DNA of 64,000 nt from Meghimatium bilineatum (lineage: Eukaryota; Mollusca; Gastropoda; Stylommatophora; Philomycidae), in the NCBI GenBank assembly GCA_034231615.1, contig CM067299.1, positions 15,181,863 through 15,245,862 on the forward strand, in the 5' to 3' direction. The position numbers were made by a program, and so were the translations under genes. Shown piece after piece: positions 1 to 11,901 of the stretch; the first letter of the stretch is position 1; the number at the start of each line of letters is the position of its first letter. The notes under the pieces are model-generated. The model was not told the DNA's origin. It saw nothing but the letters and a program-made list of their open reading frames with translations, and made no database searches.

Positions 1-310
1 CTCTGTTACTAGCAACAATGTCTTTTATTAATTTTTTCCATGTTGTTATGTCTTTTTATATGGCCAAAAACGTTTAGCTTTCTTATTAAAATATTGTTTA
101 AGAGCCAAGCCTCTTCAAACACTTCATATTATTATCCGTTCTGGATTTTTTTATTGTTGCTGCCCATCGTGTTACCATATTCTTTGTGTAATATCTCATT
201 TCGAAGGCAGTTATTCTCTTTACTACTCATTTATTAAGTGTCCATATTCTACAGCCATAATTTGTGACTGGAAATATGTTTCTCTAACCGGATGCAAATT
301 AGCGTTACAG
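1..310 (-). mobile_element. LINE-d 3' fragment, decayed
   Basis: On the reverse strand the sequence reads in broken frames through blocks typical of the C-terminal region of non-LTR reverse transcriptases: YGC.IWTLNK, AFEMRYYTKNM, then F.AI..DITTWKK. The same blocks recur at 36.6 kb. It carries several stops and shifts, and the 5' part is cut by the window edge. Confidence 0.6.
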
Positions 311-1354
311 TTATACTGGGAAGAAAACCAACTGAATCACATCAAAAATCTTTGTCACAGATTTTTTACTTGAGCAAGTTTTGAAGTCGCTAGTGCAATG
401 ATTCTCTTCATTTCTACAGCAAAATCCAATGAACTGTCAATGATGTCAATGTTCTCATGCAAATATTCCAGTTTAATGACATCTTCTAGTTCCCTTTTGT
501 CATTATGACCTATGGTTAAGTTTTGACCAATTCAGTGCTGATTTCAAAAATGGTCTAGTACCATATAATCTATTATTTTGTCTGTATTTAAATATAAATA
601 AGTAAATGCAGAGCATATTCTTTTAAGAATGCTCAGAATATGAAATTCCGAAACATATACACTGACCAAACAGTGGAAGAAAAACTGTACAGGGACCTCT
701 GTACGAGTTCTAAAACAAAGCCAGGTTTATATAAAAGACAAAACTTCAGACATTCCAAAAGAAGATGAACATTTAAAAAAAAAATTAATCCAGGTAAGTG
801 ATAACAAATGTTATCGACAAAAGTCTATAGAAAAATATGATAACATGCGTAACAACATGAGAACCTAGATAACCATAGATAACGCTAGAACATAAACAAT
901 ATCAACATTACCACAATGCAGGATCAGTACTAACGCCTCATTTTTTTCTGATAAGTATGGTAATAGCTACTCGGTGTGGGCTCAAATAACATCCTAAACG
1001 CATTTAGACCAGGAAGCGACATTTATAATTACATATGAAAATATTTGTAAACGTGTTGTCTGTGTTGCATCGTGAGGGGGGGGTATTTTCTAAATATGGA
1101 GCAGTAATTTATGCGCTGGAAGCTTCATTATAGTATCTGAGAACTAATTTATTATATCATCTGAGAACTAATTCTCGTATTATATCATCTGAGAACTATT
1201 TTCATACATTTCCATCAAGTGTCGAGAACATAATTATATTTACAGACACAATGTATTCTAATTAACATAATGAAAGACAGCAAGTAACATGATTTGGCCC
1301 CCTCATGAGAATGAACCCACATCAAATACCAATACGAGCATATAATTAAAGAAT
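311..1354. other. AT-rich spacer, no gene seen
   Basis: No gene-like frame is present. Short A-runs and a three-copy 27-30-bp repeat (ATCTGAGAACTA type, about 1130-1200) are the only structure noticed. Confidence 0.6.
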
Positions 1355-1555
1355 ATTCGGACATAAAGCCAAAGGTAGAGCAAAATAACGGTGGTTAGAA
1401 AACATCAAGATAACCTTGACCAAACACGGACTTAATGAAAGCAAGGCGACACATCTGACCTTCGAACAACAACTGATACACCCACTCCTACGTTTAACGG
1501 CAAGTGTGAATACTATCAACCATCAGTCACCTGGGGACATACAATAGGCAATAAA
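1355..1555 (+). mobile_element. Probable LINE C-terminal fragment
   Basis: One frame reads KAKGRAK, a stop, RWLENIKITLTKHGLNESKA and then a short tail. This resembles the GRP..RW.DNIK motif near the end of many non-LTR retrotransposon ORF2 proteins. Only this motif supports the call. No tail or target-site duplication was found. Confidence 0.4.
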
Positions 1556-2217
1556 CACAATGTTTGCCCTTTAAAGTCTATAAAGTAGTGGACACTGTAC
1601 ATTTGAATTTTCCAGAATAAATACAGTTTGACCATCTTATTACATACATGACATTATGATCGACATGGAGTAGATTATTGAACATAAAATAAACCTAAAT
1701 TACGAGGAAGAACAGCTAGAAATAGAATAACTTCAATCTGACTCACTAACCCGAACAGACAACCCATCTTTGGATTATGCCACTGGGCAAGAACATTAAA
1801 ACACATCGAATAACCAAAGGAGTGAAGTGGAAGTTTAGAAATGAAATTATTACTTATAGTGAGGAATTCATCTTTCCACGGCGGACCCTTGGCCAGTTTT
1901 GTTCTAACAGAGCTGCAACGATACACTACTTCTTCTGCGTTCAGGCATCTTTTGGTCTCGCTAGATCTTCAGTTCAGTCGCCAGGAAGAAGCTCCCAGTC
2001 TTCTCCAGGTCAGAGCAGATGCCCCAAAGTTTTTGCCTCAGTTCGGTAGATTGTGGCCATGCCTTGCAATTCTTTGTATAAAAATAAACATAATTAATAA
2101 AAAATCAAAATAGTCATAAACACTAATGGAGACCGTGATTCGACAATTATATCCGAAGTATTATAAATTGAAGAAGTTATCGCATTTAACAAGTCCTGAT
2201 TCGTGTAGGAATATACC

Positions 2218-2322
2218 GCAAGTGTCGGATTTGTCGAGCCTTTGACGAAAATAAAACGACAATTAATACCCGTTCTCTGGGCTATATCCTGCTGGAAATC
2301 TAATAGAACCATGGCCCTGGTT
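2218..2322 (-). repeat. Repeat A copy, subtype B fragment
   Basis: Matches the copies at 6128, 17621 and 35595 through GACGAAAATAAAACG, CTGGAAATCTAATAG and ACCATGG. Part of the most frequent dispersed repeat of the window. Confidence 0.6.
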
Positions 2323-2542
2323 TAAAAGAAACCCATCGTGTGTTGGACAATGAACGCTAGGATACAAACACACAACAGATTGAAGTATTTACAACCAGCC
2401 TTATAAGTATCATTGATATCTGTTCTAGAATGTACTGTCTGTATTTGAAGGAATACATTCTATATAACTATGTTACAAATGAAAGGGCTCGTGTGTCCGC
2501 AAGTTGCGGGGACCTGAGGAGGGAGAAATGAACAGCGAATTT

Positions 2543-2735
2543 GTTACCTTCTAAGCATATCATAAGTGACGACTAAGGAAGTTTTGGGGTGGAATTTACC
2601 ACCCATCCCATGTAAGGTCAGAAGAGTTCCGAAATCCATGTTGAAATCGGATGTATTAGGTCGAAAATAAAAGCTATCGCTGTAATGCTATAAATCATGC
2701 CACAACGTATTCCATTTTTCGCAATATGAGCACAG
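2543..2735 (-). repeat. Repeat A copy, subtype A, near full length
   Basis: Carries the core GTGACGACTAAGGAAG, the middle block with ATCCATGTTGAAATCGGATG, and the end block with CACAACG.ATTCCAT. The same order occurs in other copies such as 38541 and 49173. It has no coding capacity. Confidence 0.65.
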
Positions 2736-2740
2736 ATTTT

Positions 2741-4035
2741 GCACAAGCTGTCATTCTTTTGTGTGGTGATATCACTAGCAGAACTAGTGTTTATAAAGTT
2801 CTTTGTCTCAATATACTAGTGGTTGGTACTAAATAGACTGTTATCTTGCCTGTAAGCTCCTGAAACAATTGAAAATTCATACAGGATTGACTTCATTGTA
2901 CTGAGTTATCACATATTCGAATTTTCCTCTGGAAAACAAAAGTGTTAATGTGTGTGACATTGAAGCTAAGAAATTCAATTCATAATCTGCCTTGAAGAAT
3001 ATCCGGTCCCACGATTAATCCCGTTGGAGATAGTAACCCTCTAACAGACAGATAGAGAGATATGCTATTAGCCTGATACCACTTCAAGAAAATTCCTGCG
3101 CACCATACGTCTAGACAGGTATTTCAAGTTTCTATAGATCACTGGAGGTCTCAACCACCAAGGAGAAAATCTGACGCTTCTATAGCGCAGAATGAAAACA
3201 CAGGGATTTCCCCTCAAGACACCACAATCAACTTTTTGTGCCAGCCTTTCCTTTTTTCTTTATTCTTCGCGGAGAACGATGTATGAACCGGGGAAAAAAA
3301 CCACGGGAGCAGTATGCTTTGCCAGGCCTTTGTTGAACTCAACTAAAAGGATTTTGAATACTAAGTAGTACAACCCGTGGGACTTTGATTGCATTTCCCG
3401 TCACAAACCTTACGACTCGGTGTCCCATCCGAAGAAGGCGTTGCCACATTTGCTTGGCTCAGTCGGAGCAACACTTCCGGAAAGGAAATCTATTATCACG
3501 CTTTGACGCTGTCAACAAAAGGGCGCGAATGGGATCGTATGCCGAAAATTTCAACTGTGGATAAAGAATTAAGCTCGACTATTAGATGCTGTTTTAACAC
3601 CACTTTTCTGCCACAATATAGAAATGGTGAAGGAAGTAATTTTTTTTTTTTCAGAACTGAAGTTTTCATTCACTAGAATGTAAATCGCATCTACAGCTTC
3701 ACTATTCTCAGCATTACTGTTGACGTCCCTCATTATAACTATGTAGCGTTATTGATGTTTGTTAGTGTGCTTTGACATGGTTTTTTTTTAAATGTTAGTT
3801 CAAAATTTGAAGGATCTGGAGACCGCAGTATAATTGTACACAATATGTTTGGTAAATATACACACGTTTAAAAAATACAGGTTGTATATTAATTACCTCA
3901 ACAATTTTTTGCCGATTTTTGAACCTCCACCCTGTCAGCAACTGTCCACAATTAATGGACCCTTAATAGACAATAGAGCTGCTTAATTAATGTCAAAAAT
4001 ATTGACCTTTGTTGCCATAAAAAAACCTTGTCATC
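2741..4035. other. Unique-looking spacer, no gene recognised
   Basis: A 95-codon open frame at 3389-3676 ends in an F-run and resembles nothing I know. It probably arose by chance. Otherwise there are A/T runs and no repeat family recognised. Confidence 0.5.
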
Positions 4036-4039
4036 TATA

Positions 4040-4350
4040 TATCTATCTATACACTGTGGCCCTTGTTTGCCTTGCGGCGTCAGGGGTGAAAGAGTTCTCT
4101 GGAGATGGCCTTCTTGTGTGCTGTTTGTAAGCTTGCTCCTGTGGCTTATTTAATTTCTGTGATCCATCTTTTACATGGTCTGCCTATGGCCTTATAGCCG
4201 TTATATCTATGTGTCATGGTGATTTGTGGCGTGATATTTGTTGGTAATCAGGAAGCGTGTGAAAACCACTTGATCTGTTGTCTTTTGATGTATCCCAATA
4301 TTGGTACTGCTTTGGTTATCTGTCTGATGTTATCCTTGTCATCAACTATC
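4040..4350 (-). mobile_element. LINE fragment, C-terminal ORF2 region (LINE-c-like)
   Basis: The reverse strand reads VPILGYIKRQQIKWFF, then THRYNGYKAIGRPCKRWITE. This is the familiar Y[IL]...Q.KWFGH and GRP.KRW pattern of LINE C termini. It is decayed and probably from the same broad family as the 13.7- and 20-kb copies. Confidence 0.55.
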
Positions 4351-4497
4351 GCATTAATGTTCAGACCCCCCTTCCCTCCATTCCCAGTGGTATTCTTCAC
4401 ATAATATATGAGAAACTCCAAAACAGTCTAATAGTTTTGCTATAAACAGTACATAGAATCGACGTCAATCTGAATTGAATTTCTGAAAGAAGCTTAC

Positions 4498-4598
4498 ATC
4501 ACAGCCAAGCTGTAAACGATGACACAATGCATTCTATTCTCCTAAAATCGTCATTCTAATCTGCAGAAGTGTGATAACGAATGCAGAAGAAGAAGAAT
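4498..4598 (-). repeat. Repeat A fragment, subtype A
   Basis: Contains CACAGCCAAGCTGTAAACGATG, ACACAATGCATTC and CAGAAGAAGAAGAAT. These are the 5' half blocks of repeat A in reverse orientation. Confidence 0.6.
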
Positions 4599-4599
4599 C

Positions 4600-5560
4600 T
4601 GGTACACTGGTTGTCAGCGGCGTGCTCTGTACTTCCGCACCACGGTGGTAAAAGACTTACTACAAGCAGCGCCGATTTAGACTTGATAAGGCCCTAAGCT
4701 ATTTGAGATATGGGGCCCTTCATATAAGTCCACATATTATATGTCAGTGCCAAATATGATGTTTTGGGGGGCTTCCAAGAAAGTGGGGGCCCTAAGCTAT
4801 AGCTTGTTTAGCTTATAGATAAATCCTGCACTGTCTGTAAGCAATTGTTTGATTTATTTCAAAAGGAATAGGAATGAACATGAATAGGACCTACTACCAA
4901 ATATATACACACATAGATACTTATACGTAGACACACACGTTCGTCTGTGTGCGTGGGCGACTGAATAATACTAAATATAGAGCTCATGAATATTCATAAG
5001 TTACTAAAGTCACAAGGTAGGCAAGGAAGTTTCCTGGTCCATACAAAAGCCCATAAAAACTGTCTAGATATGGGAACTGTCGTGTTTCTCAATGGGGCGC
5101 CAGGAGATTTGATCTTGAAGCACTTTTTCCGGTCATAAAGTAACTAGTCTTCTCTTGCTCCAGATTGGGCAGTACGTGTTCTGTGCATATCTTATTTAAC
5201 GCTACCCCGCAGGGATAACAGAAATGGTGGTTATATCCAACTGAAGTCATGATGTCACTCATATTGGATTTGACAGTTCCATTAAAGTTAATGTGAAACA
5301 TTATCATACGATCGCTGACATCTTTAAGTATTAGCGTAGTTTACAGTGTATTCCTATAACTGCACCCTCTTACAATATACTTTATTTTAACCTCTCAGCA
5401 GGGTTGCCAGTTGGTTGGAAATATCTGTGGCCAAATTGTTGTTTAAAATGGCTAAATTTTAGATTTGCGTATATACTACTACAAACGCGCTGAATTTTCC
5501 GAAATACTATTTTTCTATGAGCCTGTATTATCTCTCTCCAATTGTAAATGTTTACAACAC
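4600..5560. other. Spacer with no recognised gene
   Basis: A reverse-strand open frame at 5089-5307 (72 codons) has no recognisable motif. No tandem array is present. Confidence 0.5.
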
Positions 5561-5564
5561 ATTA

Positions 5565-5832
5565 TCTGATGGAAATACCTGAGACACGTTCTTATACTAG
5601 ATGAAAACAGACTGACTCAGAAAGCCTTTATGTGGACACCTGAGGGAAAGAAAAAAAACAGAAAGAACCATAATTACCATAAAAAGCACCATACTTAAAG
5701 AAGGAGAAATAATAGGTTGCAAGTCTATACAAGAACTAAAAGTACAGGTAGCTTACCGCAACGCATTAAGAAACAAAACATCTGTCCTATGTGCCGCCGG
5801 TGACAGGAAAGGAACAAACAAACAATAGAAAA
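5565..5832 (+). mobile_element. LINE-a 3' end, decayed
   Basis: Shifted frames read YLRHVLILDENRLTQKAF.WTPEGK..., then QELKVQVAYRNALRNKTSVL and CAAGDRKGT. These align with the end of the intact LINE-a at 22445-23131 (YIGHVLRM, VPPG.RRRG, LATQRQKW, CAAYGPGGT). The 3' end is a GGAACAAACAAACAA tail, parallel to the ATAAC tail of LINE-a. Confidence 0.65.
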
Positions 5833-6127
5833 TGTTCATTCATTGCACTATAACAAATGTATATATGCTATTTCCGACTTAATTGTATTTCTTCCAGTGT
5901 TACTTTTAGAGTCTGAACATTTTTAAGGCGTGAAAACAATGAGGATACTTAAAGGTTTAGTGCACTATGTAGAGATTGAATTTACAGTTAAATTGTTGTT
6001 CCAACTATTATCTTCTTTCTACCACAAAAATGTATGTTCTTATTGTGTGCTGTATCATGTCTCGCTACAGTAACAAAGTCTTCACTTGGACATCTTGAAG
6101 AAAGTATTATTACTTACTTGTTGCCCG

Positions 6128-6299
6128 CCAAAGATTGATGTGTCGAGCAATTGGCGCAAATAAAACGGCGACACAACGCATTTCCATTCTCTGGACTGCA
6201 TTATTCTGGACTGCATCTCTTCTGGAAATCAAGTAGCATCAGTCCTGCTACAAGAGAGATCCAGAGGGAGTTTGAGAATGAACGCTGAAGAAGAAGAAA
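6128..6299 (-). repeat. Repeat A copy, subtype B
   Basis: Blocks GATGTGTCGAGCAATTGG, CGCAAATAAAACGGCGACAC, TGGAAATCAAGTAGCA and GAGTTTGAGAATGAACGC occur in the order seen in the 17.6- and 35.6-kb copies. It ends in GAAGAAGAAGAAA. Confidence 0.7.
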
Positions 6300-6351
6300 T
6301 ACCTGTTGGAAACGTTCTACATTATACATGAGTAGAATAGACAGTGTCAGT

Positions 6352-6423
6352 GCAGCCAAGTTGCAAACCATGACTACATTCTCATAATCTGCAGGAGTCT
6401 GATAAATAATAAAGAAAAAGAAT
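6352..6423 (-). repeat. Repeat A fragment, subtype A
   Basis: Contains AGCCAAGTTGCAAACCATGA and TAATCTGCAGGAGTCTGA, followed by an A/G-rich end. Confidence 0.5.
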
Positions 6424-6436
6424 GTACCGAGAACCG

Positions 6437-6545
6437 AAAACACACACCCAGCTCCCCACCATCATGAGCCGTACACGCGCCCAGCTGCCCATCATCATCA
6501 TGAGCCGCACACAAACCCAGCTGCCCATCATCATCATGAGATGGA
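6437..6545 (+). repeat. 36-bp tandem repeat, 3 copies
   Basis: About three copies of a unit containing CCCAGCTGCCCATCATCATC and ATGAGCCGCACAC. It is more GC-rich than its surroundings. Confidence 0.75.
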
Positions 6546-6571
6546 CCGATATATACAACAAATCAATGTGA

Positions 6572-6840
6572 ATCTTCTTACTCCGCGTTCGTTCTCAAAC
6601 TCCTGCAGCTTAGCAAAATATAATCCGAAAATCGTAATGCGTTATTTTATGGTCAACAGCTTTTCAGCGATATATGTACTTGCTAATCTCATACTTCCAA
6701 CTTCAGAATGGTTTCCATGTCACTTTGACCGTATATAGGTTGGGACAACTAATACCACCCCCTTAACGTCCTTATTCGCGTCCTACGACATGCATGGAAA
6801 GTAAATAGTGTTGCAATTCTTCGCTTCCCTTTCGGGCCCC
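6572..6840 (+). repeat. Repeat A copy, subtype A, near full length
   Basis: Starts with CTTACTCCGCGTTCGTTCTC and AAACTCCTGCAG. It passes through the degenerate middle and ends with GTCCTACGACATGCATGGAA and the CTTCGCTTCCC end block. It shows the full order of repeat A in forward orientation and is the best local reference copy. Confidence 0.75.
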
Positions 6841-6844
6841 GGCA

Positions 6845-7640
6845 ACACACTGGCTATGAATCTACACAAAACAGAAATGTAACCAATTATATAACTCGAC
6901 GATGATTATGTCTTCAAAAAACATTTTTCACCTGAACACATACCTGTGGCAATCTTTTTCTACACTTAGTTTTGGTGTCCTGTCAGATTCCACAGTCACA
7001 CAGGTAAACATAGTGACTTGTATCAACGTTCCGCAGCTTCTTACTCCAGACTAGAATAGGTTATTAAAACGTTATACAAGCTGTCCGCTATTAATTATTT
7101 CAAGTATGCGTCTTCATCGGAATGCTTCACGTGTTCAACAAAGTGGTTTTCCCACTTCTTAACAGGACGGTATTTATGAAACCCCTTTTCATTTGTGACA
7201 TGTCAGCAATATATATATGGGTCTTATTGGTATATTAATAATATGTACTTAGGCGCAAAACTGAAATTTAACAGGTAAAGATTGGAATAGGATAATGAAG
7301 TTTTGCTCATCACTAGAACCACACATAATCGACCCATAGACCATTAGGATTATGGATGCATTTAGTTTCTAATGCAAGACTTAACCGTGTGCCAATATTC
7401 CATGACTACCACGTCTGGGGGACAGAACACACCTCTGGATCAACATTTTCATCATTCTTCTGTTAGATTTGTGGGCCCATCATCGAAATGGCACATCTGG
7501 AATCTTATATCCTATGAGTCTGCTATAAATAGAACAACGGTGCAATGTCCGCTGCCCTGCATCGTTTCGTTATCAAATGGAGATTATTTCATAAATGAGA
7601 AAAGTAAAATTGAGACAAGATGTTCAAGTGATCAAATTTT
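6845..7640. other. Spacer, no gene recognised
   Basis: The open frame at 7372-7644 (90 codons) has no recognisable domain. No array or mobile element noticed. Confidence 0.45.
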
Positions 7641-7647
7641 GTGAAAG

Positions 7648-7733
7648 TTGTCAGCCTATTCTCCAGCTTTCCTTAGTCTCGTCATACGACATGACTGGAA
7701 AGAAAAATAGTGGTTCCATTCTTTGTACCCTGA
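7648..7733 (+). repeat. Repeat A fragment
   Basis: CTTTCCTTAGTCTCGTCATA, then CGACATGACTGGAAAG: the 3' core of repeat A. A matching reverse-oriented fragment with the same variant sits at 26176. Confidence 0.55.
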
Positions 7734-8078
7734 ACTAGAATTTCAGGTCCCAAAAATTACCCTGCCGACAATATATAGGCCTATATACACACACACGCAT
7801 ATACATACATACTGTAAACACATATATTACAACACACATATTATAATGGAAAATAATGCTGTTCCATTGGTCGTGTTACTAAAAGCGACAGTGAGAGTTA
7901 AAATATATCTCTTGTGGTGAGGTACGTCGCATTCAACCACAAACATTATTACAGTTTGGTTATATTAGAGCTGTGACCATCAAACTACTGGATTTCTACG
8001 ACCACGAATAATATTAATGACAACAGTTTGTGTGTGTGGGTGTGAAAGCTCTTACTTTTAAACACAACAATTGAGAAC

Positions 8079-8751
8079 AGTAAGATATACATCATGCGGT
8101 AAGATATACATCATGCGGTAAGATATACAGTCTGCATAAGATAACCAGTATCCAGTAAGATATACCTCATGCAGTAAGATATACATCGTGCAGTAAGATA
8201 TACATCGTGCGGTAAGATATACATCGTGCGGTAAGATATACATCATGCGGTAAGATATACATCATGCAGTAAGATATACATCATGCGGTAAGATATACAT
8301 CGTGCGGTAAGATATACAGTCTGCATAAGATAACCAGTATCCAGTAAGATATACATCGTGCAGTAAGATATACATCATGCGGTAAGATATACATCATGCG
8401 GTAAGATATACCTCATGCGGTAAGATATACATCATGCGGTAAGATATACATCGTGCAGTAAGATATACATCATGCGGTAAGATATACATCGTGCAGTAAG
8501 ATATACATCGTGCGGTAAGATATACATCGTGCGGTTAGATATACATCATGCGGTAAGATATACATCATGCGGTAAGATATACATCGTGCGGTAAGATATA
8601 CATCGTGCGGTAAGATATACATCATGCGGTAAGATATACATCGTGCGGTAAGATATACATCATGCGGTAAGATATACATCATGCGGTAAGATATACATCA
8701 TGCGGTAAGATATACCTCATGCAGTAAGATATACCTCATGCAGTAAGATAT
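8079..8751. repeat. 19-bp minisatellite, about 35 copies
   Basis: Unit GTAAGATATACATCRTGCG. Two blocks carry an inserted variant (CAGTCTGCATAAGATAACC and so on, about 8125 and 8317) spaced roughly 190 bp apart, which shows that segments of several units were copied together. Open frames across it are artefacts. Confidence 0.95.
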
Positions 8752-8763
8752 GTTTTTTGGGCA

Positions 8764-9002
8764 TGTCGATAGATTATGAAGTTGATCAACGACCGAGTCC
8801 CTTACCTGATATCCCAGGTGAAGTGATGATGAATAAATGGGGCCTTAGGGCCTCATGGTTGCTAGAGCAAGCCATTGAAACGACACAGACGAGAATACAA
8901 TTTCGTGGGGACATCAGTGATGGATTAGGGGTGTGGCTGTTGTGTAAACTGTTACGTGTACATGGCGTCATATCCAGTAGTCTGATGTGTGCGTGGTTTT
9001 GA
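8764..9002 (+). CDS. Unrecognised open frame after the 19-bp array
   Basis: From the ATG at 8764 the frame is open for 79 residues, beginning MSIDYEVDQRPSPLPDIPGE. The stretch is noticeably less AT-rich than its flanks and starts about 12 bp after the array ends. A GT at 8818 after CCCAG could be a splice donor. I recognise no domain. It could be an exon, a pseudogene piece or chance. Confidence 0.15.
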
Positions 9003-9244
9003 TGTTTTGTGTGCTGATTATAGGTGAGGCTTGATTTCTACCCCGTCCCCTGCATATTTAGTTAGTGAGTGGACACACTGAAAGCTGTAAGGACACAAAT
9101 ACTTTAGAGCTTATTCTACGACTGTTGATCTGTCGATAAGGACGAACACCATTTGAACTCATCTAGAATGAAGATGGAGGTGATATATTGAAGGTAACAT
9201 CAAGCCAAGTCGGTCGCCAATAAGACATACCAACAGAATTAATT

Positions 9245-9402
9245 ATGATCCCATTCGTTACGTTGTTTGATTATTCTTGGCCACTATTTATATACGTGGG
9301 ATCACGTGTCAAAAATAGCCAAGACGACTGCAAGTATATAAATAATAACCAACTGAATGCTAAACAATAATTTTTTGAAACGTAACGAATTGCGTCCTAA
9401 AT
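9245..9402. mobile_element. MITE-like hairpin element
   Basis: The left arm ATTCGTTACGTTGTTTGATT is mirrored by the right arm ending AAACGTAACGAAT at 9390. Between them lies an internal palindromic segment (CACTATTTATATACG / GTATATAAATA). Related copies occur at 16625 and 48018. No coding capacity, so a non-autonomous DNA element is likely. Confidence 0.6.
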
Positions 9403-9557
9403 ACTTTTGTTGGAAGGCGTTCTATATATCAACGACTGTATCAGTCAAGCGGTCAGACGGGAACGAAAACTAGACACGTATATTTTTTCCCTTTTTCAAT
9501 AGAATCGGTAATATCGGTGCAAACATATATAATTTGGAGTAATAGATTTTAAAAAGT

Positions 9558-9650
9558 TCCCGACCCTGTAAAGTGTTTTCCGACCCCTGTAACATGTCCC
9601 CGACCCCTGTAACATGTCCCCGACCCCTGTAACATGTTCACCGATCCTTA
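9558..9650. repeat. 20-bp tandem repeat, 4-5 copies
   Basis: Unit TGTAACATGTCCCCGACCCC, with degenerate edge copies. Confidence 0.8.
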
Positions 9651-9724
9651 TAATATGACCAATCACCAAATAAGACCTAACAGAAGAATAAAATATACAA
9701 AGTAAAATCGACATATTTTACGTC

Positions 9725-9885
9725 GTATTGCTCAATTATTTCCGTGCATTTCTCTGGTCTGCTTTGGCATGTGACACCCGGGTGACACAAAGTAAATAAA
9801 TTCTATTCAACAGAAAGCATTACATTTAAATAGTGACCAACGAAAATCATGACAATTAGTTAAAAACATCACGTAAAAAGGTATT
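9725..9885. mobile_element. Diverged MITE-like element
   Basis: Contains TAGTGACCAACGAAAATCATGA and an opposite arm with TTTCCGTGCATTTC. It resembles the internal hairpin of the 48-kb element. Weakly supported. Confidence 0.35.
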
Positions 9886-9922
9886 TAATCTTTGTTTTGA
9901 TTCTAGCGTTTATTTACGCCTG

Positions 9923-10353
9923 TGTTACCGGGTATGTCTACAAAGTTGTTACCGGGAATTTCTACAAAGTTGTTACCGGGTATGTAGACAAAGTTGTTAC
10001 CGGGTATGTCTACAAAGTTGTTACCGGGTATGTCTACAAAGTTGTTACCGGGTATGTCTACAAAGTTGTTACCGGGTATGTCTACAAAGTTGTTACCGGG
10101 TATGTCTACAAAGTTGTTACCGGGTATGTCTACAAAGTTGTTACCGGGTATGTCTACAAAGTTGTTACCGGGTATGTCTACAAAGTTGTTACCGGGCATG
10201 TCTAAAAAGCTGCTACCGGGTATGTCTACAAAGTTGTTACCGGGTATGTCTACAAAGTTGTTACCGGGTATGTCTACAAAGTTGTTACCGGGTATGTCTA
10301 CAAAGTTGTTAGCGGGTATGTCTACAAAGTTGTTACCGGGTATGTCTACAAAG
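9923..10353. repeat. 24-bp minisatellite, 18 copies
   Basis: Unit GTTACCGGGTATGTCTACAA+AGTT, nearly homogeneous. Because 24 is divisible by three, open frames run through it on both strands (8-residue repeats). These are artefacts. Confidence 0.95.
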
Positions 10354-10426
10354 TCTACACTGTGCATTCATTTATTTTGATGGCGGACACAGAGTTAAAA
10401 TAATTGTGAATATTTATCTATGATTT

Positions 10427-10576
10427 GTGTGACGCAAGTGCACAGTTATTTAAGTAAAATGTATGTGTGACGCAAGTGCCCAGTTATTTAAGTAAAATGT
10501 ATGTGTGACGCAAGTGCACAGTTATTTAAGTAAAATGTATGTGTGACGCAAGTGCACAGTTATTTAAGTAAAATGT
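10427..10576. repeat. 38-bp minisatellite, 4 copies
   Basis: Unit starts GTGTGACGCAAGTGCACAGT. The copies are almost identical. Confidence 0.92.
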
Positions 10577-10654
10577 GCATCTTATAGTGAGGTACGCTAA
10601 TGTGAAAATGTGGATTCCATTATACTTGGCTATATCAGTGCCTATATCTATTTC

Positions 10655-10725
10655 AGTAGACGGGATTTGAACCAAGTCCGTTCAGCTGGAACATATTCAT
10701 AATGCCATGTTTATTAACAGTATAA
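10655..10725 (-). repeat. Possible tRNA-like SINE fragment
   Basis: GGGATTTGAACCAAGTCC resembles a reverse-strand box B (GGTTCAAATCCC). Only this block supports the call. Confidence 0.3.
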
Positions 10726-10899
10726 TATATCAACTTATATCTGTGGATATTGAAAATATTTGTACTGTAGTCTCGCTAGATGTGATAACTACATTCTAAA
10801 AGCGTATGCTGACGCAAGCTCACAAAAAAGGATTGAAGTGGGGAAAGCGTAAACTGTTGAATAGTAAACATTAAACTTTATTTATAATTTGTGAATTGT

Positions 10900-10985
10900 T
10901 TAAGAACTTTTGCAAGCACTCATTTATAGATCAAGAACTTTTGTAAGTTCCGTTTTATAGATCGAGAACTTTCGTAAGTTTTGTT
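10900..10985. repeat. 30-bp tandem repeat, 3 degenerate copies
   Basis: Repeats of AAGAACTTTTGYAAGT followed by TTATAGATC. Confidence 0.75.
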
Positions 10986-11032
10986 TTTACACGTAACCTT
11001 CAATAAATAGGCCATAATCGTGACCCCTGACA

Positions 11033-11357
11033 GTATAAGCCCTATTGGCTAATAGAAAAATCAAAACTTCTAGGTAGTTAATGAGTTTGCCCCTCTTTTG
11101 GAGAGGCGTGCCCCTTTCAACCAGCGGACAAAGTCCAATTAGGTTATATCAGGACACACTACCATAAAATATTAGAGGTAACAAAGACCCCATCGATATA
11201 ACCAATATCAAAACTTCTAAAACGACTCACTTGATACTTCTGTTGATTTTCATTGGATGTCACACAAAGTATAATCATAGTGGCCAATGAAAATTACATA
11301 AATAGTCAAAGGACATATTAAATAGTCTTGATTTCCCAATTTCCAGCAGGTCTTATA
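11033..11357. mobile_element. MITE-like element, TATAAGACC termini
   Basis: The left arm TATAAGCCCTATTGGCTAAT pairs with the right arm, whose reverse complement begins TATAAGACCTGCTGGAAATT. The arms run about 33 bp with some mismatches. Inside, an inverted ATTTTCATTGG / CCAATGAAAAT pair forms a second hairpin. Related copies lie at 39930 and 48278. There is no transposase. Confidence 0.6.
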
Positions 11358-11430
11358 GTTGTAGAAGGTCATGCCTGGGTACTGCATTACTAAGAATTGG
11401 TAATTCTACATTTCAACGCTGAATTACTCC

Positions 11431-11779
11431 CCATATATCGAGAACATTTGTAGACCCATATATCGAGAACATTTGTAGACCCATATATCGAGAACATTTG
11501 TAGACCCATATATCGAGAACATTTGTAGACCCATATATCGAGAACATTTGTAGACCCATATATCGAGAACATTTGTAGACCCATATATCGAGAACATTTG
11601 TAGACCCATATATCGAGAACATTTGTAGACCCATATATCGAGAACATTTGTAGACCCATATATCGAGAACATATGTAGACCCATATATCGAGAACATTTG
11701 TAGACCCACATAACGAGAACATTTGTAGACCCACATATCGAGAACATTTTTAGACCCATATATCGAGAACATTTGTAGA
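11431..11779. repeat. 25-bp minisatellite, 14 copies
   Basis: Unit CCATATATCGAGAACATTTG+TAGAC. All three reverse frames stay open across it because the unit lacks stops in any phase. There is no gene here. Confidence 0.95.
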
Positions 11780-11894
11780 TTATGTTTTATATATCGAGAA
11801 CATTTGTAGATTATGTTTTATATATCGAGAACATTTGTAGATTATGTTTTATATATCGAGAACATTTGTAGATTATGTTTTATATATCGAGAAC
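11764..11894. repeat. 31-bp variant minisatellite, 4 copies
   Basis: Continues the 25-bp array with a longer unit in which TTATGTTTTATATAT replaces the CCCATATAT linker. This shows a switch of unit type within one array. Confidence 0.9.
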
Positions 11895-11901
11895 TGTGTA
11901 A

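Noticed and set aside
770-795. First FGF exon ending at the strong donor GTAAGTG at 793
   Set aside because: In the phase required by the next exon, the bases before the donor contain TAA within three codons.
8079-8751. CRISPR array
   Set aside because: The unit is a direct tandem repeat without unique spacers, in eukaryotic-type DNA. The same holds for the other arrays.
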